This document shows positions 11,601-20,849 of a stretch of 64,000 nt of DNA, piece after piece. Made by a program: the position numbers and the translations under genes. The DNA comes from Sporothrix humicola (lineage: Eukaryota > Ascomycota > Sordariomycetes > Ophiostomatales > Ophiostomataceae). Position 1 is the first letter of the stretch, and each line of letters opens with the position of its first letter. The stretch spans positions 1 to 64,000 of the forward strand of contig WNYE01000060.1 of the NCBI GenBank assembly GCA_021396245.1. The letters run 5' to 3'. The notes under the pieces were generated by a model, which was given only the letters and a program-made list of their open reading frames with translations, searched no databases and was not told the origin of the DNA.

Positions 11601-12853
11601 ATTTTCATGTTTTCTTTTCAAGGTATCTTTGCCTCTGGCTGTCTGCGTCCCCACATCCGTCCGGTCAAGTTGGATTGAGCACATCATCTGTCTTCATCAC
11701 TCTTTTCTTTTTTCTTCTTCTTTTTTGTGCCGCCTGCCTTTTCTCTCTTTCCTTTTTAACCTTTCTTATTCGGTCGATATGGGCCTCGACTCGATCCTGG
11801 ACAAGGGACCACAGTCATAAAACACGCGAGTTGGAAAGAAAAAAGGAAAAATAGGAATCAAGCAGCGATCCAACCGTCAAAAGGATGATGTGATCAACAC
11901 CCGTCCATCAGTCCTCTCCTTCACCTCTATTTTTTTTTCCAACCCTCTCCCATTGCCACGCGGACAGTCTTCCCCGGAAACCACCAAGGAGGTGATCAGC
12001 ACGCACCGGCGCCGTCGGCAGACCGGGGTCAAACCAACGGCAAAAGGCCCCTCGTACTTTGAGCCTGCACATCACCACCTTTTTACTCGGTTACTTGTTA
12101 TATCACCTATCGCCCACATTATCGTCCTCACTCGCTAGCCCTCGTCAATTATTTCTCCTTCCCTTGTCCTCGCTTGTTGTTCTTGTCTTTCATGTTCCTT
12201 GGTGAGCCTCGCAGAACCCCTTGACGGATGCAACGCTGAAGTCGACGGCGTGTCCCACTTGCAGTTCTCCTGTTTTTCTTTTCTTTTTTCTTCTTTTGAT
12301 TTTTTTGTTTCTTTTCTTTTTCGACTGTTGTTGGTTTTAGCTTTTGTACCTCTTCTCGCCTGTCCCTGTTGCTTTTTTTATTTTCTTTTTTTTGGTCCTT
12401 TTTTGGTCCTCCAGAGCCAGCCACTCCGAAACGAAAAAGACCGCGAGCAACGCAACGGCAGTCTGACTGCTCGCCCACAATCACGACGACCTTGTCGATC
12501 TCCTTGCAACGGAACGTGGCGATCCTTTAAGGAGAACAGAAGAAGACCTGGGTTGTTACTCGTCTCGTTTTCATGTGTTCCTGGGAAACGCAATCCGCAT
12601 ACGACTCAAGAATATTCAAAACAGATAGTCGGTAACGACCAACCTACGATTATCAACATATATCTCGGCAACCGCATCGTCGACAATCATTTTCTGTTTA
12701 TTTTGAATACTGCATGACAGCTTCTGGATAATATCTCGGCCAACGCCCTTTATCATCGCCATCTTTTGATTTTAACTTTATCATTTTCGTCGTTTTCGTC
12801 CCTTTGTCGCCATCATCGCCTTCGTTCTTTTCTGCATCATCTTCGCCATCATC
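5674..12853. other. 7.2-kb region without a recognisable gene
   Basis: No frame here encodes a protein I recognise and no tRNA was found. The strand skew is informative: 5,700-6,730 is purine-rich on + (pyrimidine-rich on the monooxygenase sense strand), while 10,650-12,850 is strongly T/C-rich on + (sense strand of the Pth11-like gene). Both ends thus look like long transcript leaders. Between them, 7,600-8,290 is also T/C-rich on +, and 8,105-8,140 holds short imperfect repeats of AAGGCTCCAG. Several ATGs in the right-hand leader could act as upstream ORFs. Confidence 0.5.
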
Positions 12854-14592
12854 ATGTCATCGTTTACGACAGAGGCTTTCACCCTCTTGGGTATTGGCTT
12901 GGGCTTCATTTTTCTGAGGACATATGCCCGCCTCACCAAGACCGGCATGGCCGGCTTCAAGGCCGACGACTACCTGATGCTGCTTGCAGCCGTCGTCTAC
13001 GCCGTCGAGACGACCCTCGCATACACGGTCGGCGCCTATTGGCACGGCCTCGCCAATAACGGCATGACAGACGCAGAACGAAAAGCGCTGAGTCTGCAGC
13101 CTGACAGCGAGGAGTATCGGCTGCGCGTCAACGGCAGCAAGACGCAGGTGGCCGGCTGGTCGACGTACACACTGCTGCTGTGGCTGCTCAAGGCATCCAT
13201 GTGCACATTCTACTTGCGACTGACCGAGGGTCTCGAGTACCAGATGCGCATCTACATTGGCTTTGGCCTGATATTCACGACGTGGGTGGCCGTTCTGCTG
13301 TCGATCTTGCTCGGCTGCCGGCCCTTGTCCAAGAACTGGCAGATTTACCCCGACCCAGGCAGTAAGTCCTCCGTCGACACTTCAGGAAAAATATGTGCCC
13401 CCTCCAGACCTTTTTTCTAACGCTTTTAGACTTTTGCCAGCCCGCCAACTCGCGGATCGACATTCTTGTGACCGTTGTGCTCAACGTACTCACCGACATT
13501 TATTTATTATCCATCCCACTGCCCATGCTGTGGAAGGCCAACCTGCGCCCTGCGAAGAAAGTCGGTCTGATGCTGCTGTTCTCGGGCGGCATCTTTGTCA
13601 CGACAGCCGCCATTCTGCGTTGCGTCTTGATCATCACAAATCCCGTTACAGGCGCCCAGCAGGCCGGATCCTGGGCCTGTCGCGAGACGTTTGTCGCCGT
13701 CGTCACGTCCAACCTGCCCATGATCTTCCCGCTCATGCGCCGCTGGGGCACGCCTCTATTCAGCAGCATGCGCAGCATGTCATCACGCTCCAAGCACACG
13801 GGCGGCAATGCAAGCGGCGGCAACAACACTGGAGGCACCGGCCGCTCTGTCAACGGCATGTTTATTCTCGAGGATAAGAACCCACGCCGCGGCATGGGCC
13901 CGCGCTCGGTCAACCCGCTGACGCAAATGACCTTTTCCGAGAGCGAGGAGCACATTTACAACGAGCAGTTGCAGCAGCAGCAGATCGATCTGGAGCAACA
14001 ACGCCTGCAGGAGCAGCAAGACGCCGACCGCAAACAACAGAGACGCAGCCGCACGAGCAAGCAGAGCGGCCACAATTTCACTGTCGACATTGAACAGCAG
14101 GCGCTGTCGTCGCGGCCGTCGTTCCAGGCTGCCTCTGCTTCCTCGTCTGCCGGAACAGGGTCGGCCGCTGTTGCCACCGTCGTCCGCTCCGGTATCACCA
14201 AACAGGTTGTCCTGCAGATTACCGAGGAAGAACGCCAGCGTCGGCGAAGCACCTTTGGCACAGGCAATGGCGCCACTGGCGGAAGAGAACGCAACGGCAG
14301 CGGCGGCTCCTCGGATGCCACCTCGGGCAACAGCATGGACATGCTTGAAGCCATGATCCCGGGCGCTCGTCAGGGCAACTACTTCTTGACCGAGAACAAC
14401 AGCAACTCCACAAACATTCAAACAAAGCAGCGGTCGTCCAACACACGCAGCGGTGATGCCAACTCCCTGTCCACGTCTGCAGCGTCCGTTGCATCGCCAT
14501 TAGCTGCTGCCTCGTGGGACGGCAAGCCATTGAGTGTCGATGACACCAAGCGTGGTAGCACGGTCTTGACGCCGAGCAGTCGGAGACGCTAG
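12854..14592 (+). CDS. Pth11-like integral membrane protein with fungal rhodopsin-fold domain
   Basis: Two exons, 12854-13361 and 13430-14592, give 556 residues. The 68-bp intron (GTAAGT, TCTAAC branch point, TTTTAG) is confirmed by the rebuilt motif D-P-G-N-F-C-Q-P-A-N-S, typical of this family just before helix 5. About seven hydrophobic helices occupy residues 1-320 (for example TYTLLLWLLKASM, then VTVVLNVLTDIYLLSIPLPM). There is no N-terminal CFEM domain. The tail of about 250 residues is Gln-, Ser-, Asn- and Gly-rich with a run of glutamines, and is probably cytosolic and disordered. Pth11-like proteins are thought to be GPCR-like sensors in filamentous ascomycetes, but most members have no assigned ligand or function. 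Confidence 0.85.
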
Positions 14593-15089
14593 ATACCGTC
14601 CCGATGTGTTGTGTACAATTATTTTGGTTTTCTTTTGCTGGGTAAAAATGGCTGGATTATTCTTTTACTTTGGGTTTCATGGCTGGTCTGGGATGTTCTT
14701 GGATACTTTTCACTTTTTTTTCTTTTCTGTTTACTTTCCTTATACCCTTCTGTATTGCATATGGGAACCAACAGTACGACGTGCCGTCTTTGGTTTTCTC
14801 AACAATTCTCATGTCAGCATACATCTACATAGATATACACAAAGACTTTATTGTCAACTTCAATACGCGAAAACATAAAATGTGTGACAGCATCTAGATG
14901 CCCCGAATGTTTTAAATCGTTACTACAAACGCCACCATGCACCTCGGCGAGTTCAGCTACACTCGTCACCGCCTCGCTGCAAAGCTGCGGTGGATCGGGG
15001 AAAAAGAAATGGCTGGAACAAGCAAGGGATGAAGACGAACAAAAAGTTCACAATAAAAAAAAAATAAAAAAAGACAAAAATAAAAGAAA
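14593..15089. other. Intergenic, Pth11-like gene to tRNA-Ser
   Basis: About 500 bp of T-rich then A-rich sequence, probably the 3' UTR of the Pth11-like gene followed by spacer. An A-rich run at 15,052-15,090 on + is a T-rich run on the tRNA strand, immediately past the tRNA 3' end, so it can serve as the Pol III terminator. Confidence 0.5.
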
Positions 15090-15171
15090 CGATGGGAGTG
15101 AGATTTGAACTCACGCGACCGAAGCCATATGATTTCTAATCATACCCATTAGACCACTCTGGCATCCCACC
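15090..15171 (-). tRNA. tRNA-Ser(AGA)
   Basis: 82 nt on the minus strand with no intron. The acceptor stem GGTGGGA pairs with TCCCATC and the discriminator base is G, as usual for serine. The D stem is CCA/TGG, and the anticodon stem TATGA/TCATA encloses the loop TTAGAAA with anticodon AGA (+ strand 15135-15137). A long variable arm (type II tRNA) precedes the T arm GTGAG-TTCAAAT-CTCAC. It reads UCU and, after A34 modification, UCC/UCA. Confidence 0.93.
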
Positions 15172-16041
15172 TTGTGCTTCTTGTGGAAAATTCGCGCCCA
15201 AATGAAACTTTTGTAGACTGCCGCAGCCCACCAAATGTGGTCTCTAGACCCACGATGCACAACGCTCAGACACTAAAGACAAAATTTATAGCGCGTTTTG
15301 CTCCGTCAGGACCCGCTAAAATGGGCCACGCTCATATTACTGCTTTTTGTGGCGAAAAGGGTCAATTGTGGGACACTCGCGAATATTGGCCTGTTGAAGC
15401 TGGAGATGTTGAACATTTGATGCATTTCATGTTTGATTTGCACGTACTTCTCACTTGTTTTTACGACCTATAGATAAATTACCACTTTTTCATAAATTTG
15501 ATTCAACAAAAAAAATATTTGCGAAATTGATTTCGCCTACATTAACTTCAAATTAATTACTTTGATATGTGCAAAATCAAACGAATAAAAAGAAAAGAAA
15601 AAGAAAAGGGGCAAACAGTAAACAAGCCACCACCTGGATCGCAACTTCCATTCTGGGCACGAGATGAATATTTACAACAGGGAAGGAGCCTTTCCAGTCA
15701 TTGTTGCCGGATCAGGACAGTTGGTGATGCTTCCTTCCCAAGATGATATGTTGCCCGGTAGGCAATGTCATGGTGTCGGCAGCTCTTTCCCTGCGATGCA
15801 CCTTCCGTTGATCCAGTAGCCCGTTTTATCCTTAATGCCCTCTCTTTTGTTTTGATTCTCCCAACTCTCCTCCCATCCCATCACAACAAGACCTCGACAT
15901 CCTACATCCTCATTTCTCGTCTTGGATTGACCACGCCATCTGAGCCAATATTGTTAAGCACCTCCATCAGCATTTCATCAAGCCAACAAGCCAGCCTCTC
16001 TTAATACACACTCTTACTCTCAACACACCTCTCACACCACA
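15172..16041. other. Intergenic and promoter region upstream of the small membrane protein
   Basis: 870 bp. The segment 15,470-15,600 is AT-rich. From about 15,780 the sequence is C/T-rich on + and runs into the start codon at 16,042, like other leaders in this window. A 99-codon frame at 15,174-15,473 has no family resemblance I can see and no convincing ATG start. Confidence 0.5.
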
Positions 16042-16626
16042 ATGGACGGCCAGCCTCCGATGCCGCCTCGTCCTCTTCTCGTCGTGCCAGACACTGCCCG
16101 CACAATGGACGAGTCTCTGCCTCCCCCGCCCCCGGGCAAGAAGACGCTTGGCGGCCGTCTCCGCGAGCTTGTCTACCCGTTGACCATTGCCCTCACCTCG
16201 TTTGTCATTTCTTTCATTCTGGGCGTCGGAGCAGCCGTTGCCTTTGCCTCTAGCATGGCCTCCCGTCTTCTGGCCCTGCTCGACGACGCCGTTGCCTACG
16301 GCTGGCAGCTTTTCGACGTCTACCAGAGACTCGGCCTCCTCGCGGTGGCTGGCACGTTTGCCAATGCTGTGGCCACCATTGCCGACAACCGCCTCGACGA
16401 GATAGCCGCCAAGTATAAGCCAGCAAGTCTTGACGCTGTCATCAAAGCCCTGCTCGTGGGCGGCCGCGAAAACGTGCCGGCATACCAGCAGTACCCCTTC
16501 CTGGGCATGATCTTGGTGCCTGCAATGACGGCCATTCTGTTTTTCTTCATGGTTGGCATCCGCCTCGTCCGCAACCTGAGTGGCTTCGGGACGCTTGTGG
16601 AGGCTGCCAGCCAGATCAAGAAGTGA
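16042..16626 (+). CDS. Small multi-pass membrane protein, unrecognised
   Basis: An intact 194-residue single-exon frame. The ATG lies in a good context (CACA before it, ending a C/T-rich leader). The first 35 residues are Pro-rich with a PPPPP run. Three hydrophobic stretches follow: about 42-72 (Ala/Phe/Ile-rich, possibly two short helices), 96-115, and 152-175 (FLGMILVPAMTAILFFF). The C-terminus ends in QIKK, a KK-type tail that could favour ER retention if cytosolic. Codon use and GC content match the neighbouring real genes, which is the main reason for calling it. I recognise no family, and no function is proposed. It lies between two tRNA genes, which gives no functional clue. Confidence 0.7.
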   Translation: MDGQPPMPPRPLLVVPDTARTMDESLPPPPPGKKTLGGRLRELVYPLTIALTSFVISFILGVGAAVAFASSMASRLLALLDDAVAYGWQLFDVYQRLGLLAVAGTFANAVATIADNRLDEIAAKYKPASLDAVIKALLVGGRENVPAYQQYPFLGMILVPAMTAILFFFMVGIRLVRNLSGFGTLVEAASQIKK

Positions 16627-17015
16627 GAGAAACGAACGGGTTTGGGACAATATGGACGGACGAACACATTGATGGACAAGTGGGCGACGTGTTGAGTTGA
16701 CCTGTGTATTTTGAGAGACCTTGGCAAAAAAAAGCATCTTTGAACGAGTATCATTAGAACAAATCCTACCAAACGGAGGAAAGAAGTATCCTATATCCTA
16801 AATAGAAACTAGAACAAGATAAATCTTTTTGAACCTTTCTATTGGCACCATTCCCTTACATGCTGCATCACCAGTCCAAAACCACCTCGCTCCTGCCCTC
16901 TTTTATGCGAAGTGAAAACCAAATTAGAGAAAAAAAGCCCAATACCATAAAAACGAAGACAGCCAACCTGGAAAAATTTAAACTTTGCCAGAGCAAAAAA
17001 AGACAAAAAAACAGA
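16627..17015. other. Intergenic, membrane protein to tRNA-Leu
   Basis: About 390 bp holding the presumed 3' UTR of the small membrane protein. A-rich runs on + at 16,934-17,011 give T-rich runs just past the tRNA-Leu 3' end on its own strand, suitable for Pol III termination. No gene was seen. Confidence 0.5.
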
Positions 17016-17140
17016 TGATAAGAGTGGGATTCGAACCCACGCCTCTTGCGAGACTAGCATGTTCATGTTGGTCGATTCGAATCCGGAAATTCTCATCTAG
17101 AACCTGAAGCTAGCGCCTTGGACCGCTCGGCCATCTTACC
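17016..17140 (-). tRNA. tRNA-Leu(CAG) with a 43-nt intron
   Basis: On the minus strand the acceptor stem GGTAAGA pairs with TCTTATC and the discriminator is A, as for leucine. The D arm is GCC...GGC, the anticodon stem CTAGC/GCTAG, the loop TTCAGG-T, with anticodon CAG at + 17104-17106. A long variable arm precedes the T arm GTGGG-TTCGAAT-CCCAC. The intron is at + 17060-17102, directly after base 37, the canonical nuclear position (boundaries could shift by one base). The intron carries the palindrome GATTCGAATC, which resembles a second B box. Confidence 0.93.
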
Positions 17141-17216
17141 GTTTACTTGATTGGTTGCCGGGCATCAATTTAGAGGTTATGAGGGGGGCATCCTACTGAG
17201 CAAAGAGCCGATCGAT

Positions 17217-17765
17217 CTAAGTTGCCTTTGTTTTGTACTTGTCTGTCGGACCCATCGCCAGCGTCGTCTCATATGTCTCCCAGCTGGGACAGATCGGTAT
17301 CACTGCCGATCGGACAAAAATGTGTTTTGCGCTCGCCCAGTTGATCACCTTGTCTGGATCTTCGAGAGCGCCGGCCTTGACCGAGACGGTGTCTCGCAGT
17401 GTTCCATCGGCCAGGATCACAGCGTGCAGAAGCCGTGTTCCACAGCCCCGGCAGAAGTAGCAGTGCATTGTACCGCCTCTGTCGGTGCCGTGTGTAAAAT
17501 GGCCGACGGGACCGCCCTCCGCCAAAAGAGCTGGATCGAGGGGATAGAAGCCCGGAGTCGGCGGGAAATAGACAGACGTGCCAAAGGCAGACCCAGACTG
17601 GCGGCGGCAGTTGGTGCAATGGCAATGGCAGATTCCGATCGGTGTGCGGGAAGGTGTGCGGAGGCGGACAGTGCCGCATTCACAAGTAATAACGAGGCCC
17701 GGTTGATCTGTAGTTGGAGTGCCCGAGGGCGAAGCGGGTGCGGGGGTTGGAGTTGGCTCGGCCAT
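17217..17765 (-). CDS. CENP-V/GFA-domain zinc protein (glutathione-dependent formaldehyde-activating enzyme-like)
   Basis: A single-exon frame of 182 residues. The zinc ligands of the GFA/CENP-V fold are visible in order: C28-x-C30, then C48-H-C50-x2-C53 followed by RR and G-S-A-F-G, then C102-x2-C105-x2-C108-G. The N-terminal ~22 residues are Pro/Thr-rich and outside the fold. The founding bacterial enzyme Gfa was proposed to catalyse glutathione addition to formaldehyde; most fungal members are of unknown substrate, so only the fold is asserted. It is tandem with the E2 gene on the same strand, about 650 bp away, with no sign of functional linkage. Confidence 0.85.
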   Translation of the reverse strand: MAEPTPTPAPASPSGTPTTDQPGLVITCECGTVRLRTPSRTPIGICHCHCTNCRRQSGSAFGTSVYFPPTPGFYPLDPALLAEGGPVGHFTHGTDRGGTMHCYFCRGCGTRLLHAVILADGTLRDTVSVKAGALEDPDKVINWASAKHIFVRSAVIPICPSWETYETTLAMGPTDKYKTKAT

Positions 17766-18411
17766 TGTGAAGAGAGTGAAGTCGAATATGGGACGGAAGC
17801 TGTGATATCCTGAGCTGTGGCGGTGATAATTGGGATTTGAGATCGAGAATGTAATGAAATGCAGAATAAATTATGAGGACGAAGGCAAAGCATCTGATGG
17901 CATCTCCCCGCACTTGATGTAGCCCATTTAATTCCCAGCATGGGCAAGTACAGCCGCCACTGGGCGACTCGGTGCGATTATCCCGATGTCGGTGATTCTT
18001 TCTGTCGAATGATGACAATCAGGAAAAGAAACTGATGCAGTAAATTGCATAGTGAGATAACCAAGAAAAAGACTGTCCCTCCAAAACGAGAAAAATTCAA
18101 TGTGAATGGCATAAATATATATTATTAACATTTTCTTTGTGACTAAAGAGAGAAATGGCAGGCTGGATGAATATGACATGACTCCCCCTTATGCATATGA
18201 CTTGTGAAAAGGCATAAAAAACAACGCAAACCCTTGATACGCCCGCCAAGATAGAAACAGAACATGCAGAGAATATAGAACCTCGAATACGAACAACACA
18301 GCAAGCATGAAGCATATTAAAAAAAAGGAGTAGGCCCCGAACAACAAAGATCGGCACCGAACTAGGCCAGCACCGAACTGCCTGTTTCCCTTTTGCCACG
18401 ACCCCAACATT
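17766..18411. other. Intergenic, GFA-domain gene upstream and E2 gene 3' side
   Basis: About 650 bp. It holds the promoter of the GFA-domain gene near 17,766 and the 3' UTR of the E2 gene near 18,411. The segment 18,090-18,140 is AT-rich. No gene was seen. Confidence 0.5.
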
Positions 18412-18974
18412 CTATGGCTTAGTAGGCCGTTCTGGGAACTTGGGTGCACCCTTGGCGTACTTTTCGACGTACGCCAGCGCCTGCTTGTCAAACTCGTCGC
18501 GCTGTGACCGGTACTCGTCGGCAATACGTGCCTCCAGCGGGTCGTCTGGCTGCGGCTCGACCAGCAGGTTGCGAACGGCCTCCAGGACGCCTGTCATGGG
18601 GAAGGCCGGCTTCCAGTTGTCCGTCTTGAGCATCGACAGGCAAATGCTACCGTTGCTGTCGTTTGTGACGTTGGGGTGGTAGATGCGGGTGGCAAACGTG
18701 ACGACGGGCGGCTTGAAGGGGTAGTTGTCGGGGAGCGTGACGACGAGGCCGTAGGTGCCCTTGGAGTAGACGGTGTCGGCGGGGCCCTCGAGGGTGACGT
18801 GCCAGATGCTCATATCGTCCTGGTACGGCATGTCGACGGTCATGCCCTCGGGCGCGTTGGCCGAGCAGTTGGCAAAGTCCTGAAGGAGTGAGAAGAAAAG
18901 TTAGATGGACTCGAAGAGAGAGTGAGGCGGGGAGAAGATGGGCGGACCTTGGCAATACGCTTAGACGACGCCAT
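18412..18974 (-). CDS. Ubiquitin-conjugating enzyme E2 (UBC core, class I)
   Basis: Exon 1 is 18948-18974 (nine codons) and exon 2 is 18412-18879, giving 164 residues. The 68-bp intron ends TTCAG and has a TCTAAC branch point. Its donor reads GTCCGC, a weak match, but frame and sequence (MASSKRIAK joined to DFANCS) fit the start of the E2 fold. HPN (77-79) and the catalytic Cys89 in N-G-S-I-C-L are present, followed by L-L-V-E-P-Q-P-D-D-P-L, typical of UBC4/5-like E2s. The enzyme carries ubiquitin as a thioester and passes it to substrates with an E3. There is no C-terminal extension beyond the core. It is divergent from the coactosin gene, sharing a 0.9-kb upstream region. Confidence 0.88.
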
Positions 18975-19880
18975 TGTGAAGACGGGGAAAAAGGAAGGAG
19001 GTTGTTGGAAAAGACAGTCGTAAAGCTCTGGTCGTTGAAATGTGGCGATGATAGCCTTACAAAGCTCGAGATCAGAATGGTCGAAAGACGGAAAACGATG
19101 AGGAAGGGTGGAAGAGAGGAGCTTCGTTTGCGTCGAACAAAATGGCCGGCCTCGTTTAAATATGGGAAAGAACGATGGGAAGAAAAAAAGCAACTTTTGT
19201 GGATTTTGTTAGGCAGGAGTCAGGGAGAAAGAAAGGCAACAATGCAGGAAGGCGCGAAAGAAGATTGTTGATTCAATTAATACCTTGATGACTTTGGACT
19301 CACGGAAGGCTCAGGCTGCGCTCGGGCTTTGGTGGGGCAGGCAAAAAGAGCCTTGAACGGCGTTCTTTCCAGGTGCGTCATAGGTGCTTTTCTGCACTCT
19401 GCGTATTGGCGCCACAACTCAGCCACAGCAGAGGCAACCAGCCCCTGAAGATTGCGCGAGGCCCCTAGCTTGGCACGGCTAGGCCCTGTCTGGCGCCTTT
19501 CTGGGGGGAACTGATGGAGGGGCTAGACCACCGAGACCACCAATTGGCAGGCGCAATTGCGTATCAACTGCGGGGAGTGACTGATAATACGACTAAAGTG
19601 ACTGATAGTGGCAGGCCCCTTTAGACTCAGGGCCCTTGATTCCACCAGTGGCCGTAGCTAGTCAGCCTGGCACCTGCCACCGTAGGTGTGTGTGTACTGT
19701 GTCGTAGGTGTCGTCTCGTGAAACTGTTCCGTTTCGGGATTCCCCTCTCTTCTCACCTCCGATCCATTTCTCCTCCACAATCTCGACAACGACCAGTCTC
19801 CCGGGCCCAGCTCCTTTTCCGTCCTCAATTCTCCGACGTTTCCTCCTGTCTACCACCCTCTCGTCCCTCATCCCTTCCAA
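18975..19880. promoter_or_regulatory. Bidirectional promoter region, E2 / coactosin
   Basis: 906 bp between two divergent start codons. 18,975-19,260 is purine-rich on + (pyrimidine-rich on the E2 sense strand), and 19,735-19,880 is C/T-rich on + (coactosin leader). The GC-rich centre holds four CCCCT/AGGGG stress-response-type pentamers (19442, 19462, 19518, 19616). It also holds two copies of AGTGACTGATA starting 21 bp apart (19576 and 19597). Confidence 0.45.
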
Positions 19881-20324
19881 ATGAGCGGCCTCCAGGACCC
19901 GGCCGTCGAGGCCGCCTACGACGCCGTCCGCTCCGACAAGGAAGCTACCAACTGGCTGCTCGTTGGCGATCTGCCCGACAAGAAGGGCGTCCTTGGCCTG
20001 CTGGCCACTGGCGAGGGCGGCCTTTCTGAGCTGGCCGAGAAGCTCGACGACACCCAGGCCCAGTACGGCTACGCCCGCGTCGAGTACGCCAACGACTCCG
20101 AGTCCACCCGTGTCAAGTTCATTCTGGTCGTCTGGATCGGCAACCAGACCAAGATCATGCGCAAAGCCCGTGTCAGCATCGAGACCGGCGAGGTCAAGAA
20201 GGTCTTGCGCCACCACAGCATCCAGGTCGACGTCCACGACCGCAAGACGGACCTGGCCGAGGCCGATATTGTCGCTCGTCTGCGCAAAGCCGGCGGTGCC
20301 GATTACAACGGTGGCCGGGGTTGA
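19881..20324 (+). CDS. Coactosin-like actin-binding protein (ADF-H domain)
   Basis: An intronless frame of 147 residues. The whole protein is one ADF-homology fold of the coactosin type: S-G-L-x-D-P-A-V at the start, Y-G-Y-A-R-V in the middle, then F-I-L-V-V-W-I-G with K-I-M-R-K-A-R-V-S. The last pair corresponds to the strand and long F-actin-binding helix. Coactosins bind filaments and counter capping at the cytoplasmic cortex. Length matches the family (about 140-150). The ATG follows a C/T-rich leader that contains no earlier ATG close by. Confidence 0.85.
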   Translation: MSGLQDPAVEAAYDAVRSDKEATNWLLVGDLPDKKGVLGLLATGEGGLSELAEKLDDTQAQYGYARVEYANDSESTRVKFILVVWIGNQTKIMRKARVSIETGEVKKVLRHHSIQVDVHDRKTDLAEADIVARLRKAGGADYNGGRG

Positions 20325-20849
20325 GCAAGGATGGGCAGGAATTGTCGGATGAGGATGGAGGATGGAGGATGGAGGAATTTCGAAAGGTTTGGACGGCGGG
20401 CGGTGGTTCTTTGCAGCGTTTTGCGCCCAGCGTTTCCTGCGGTCGTTTTGTTTCTCTTTTCTCCTTTTTGGTTCCTTTTTTTACTTTCTCTCTTCTGGAT
20501 ATACCTTGAAAGACCCGAAAACGAAAAGACAGCAATGCAAAAGCAATTGACAGATGTGAATGTGTGAAAGTGGACAATCGTAGGATGCTATTTGTAGTTC
20601 AAGAATGAAAACACAAAGACGGGTTGCGTGCATGTTGAAGCGGAATCAAATAAACCAATAAATACCAGACGACTAGCCGTGTCCTGTCCCGCCACGTTTT
20701 TGCCATGCCTCTCGACCCGGTGCGGTGGTACAATAAGATACAGATGAAATACAAAAGAAATAGCAAATAAAGATGACCCCCAAAAGAACCAGCCGTGAAA
20801 ACAACCAAGAATGACGCCTAAAGAAGAATAGTATACATAACCAAAATGC
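20325..20849. other. Convergent 3' intergenic region, coactosin / HIR3
   Basis: 525 bp between facing stop codons. A tandem GAGGATGGAG stretch sits near 20,350. The remainder is T-rich then A-rich and presumably holds both 3' UTRs. No gene was seen. Confidence 0.5.

Noticed and set aside
15174..15473. 99-codon frame after tRNA-Ser
   Set aside because: It begins at a non-ATG codon and shows no family features or leader-type sequence before it.
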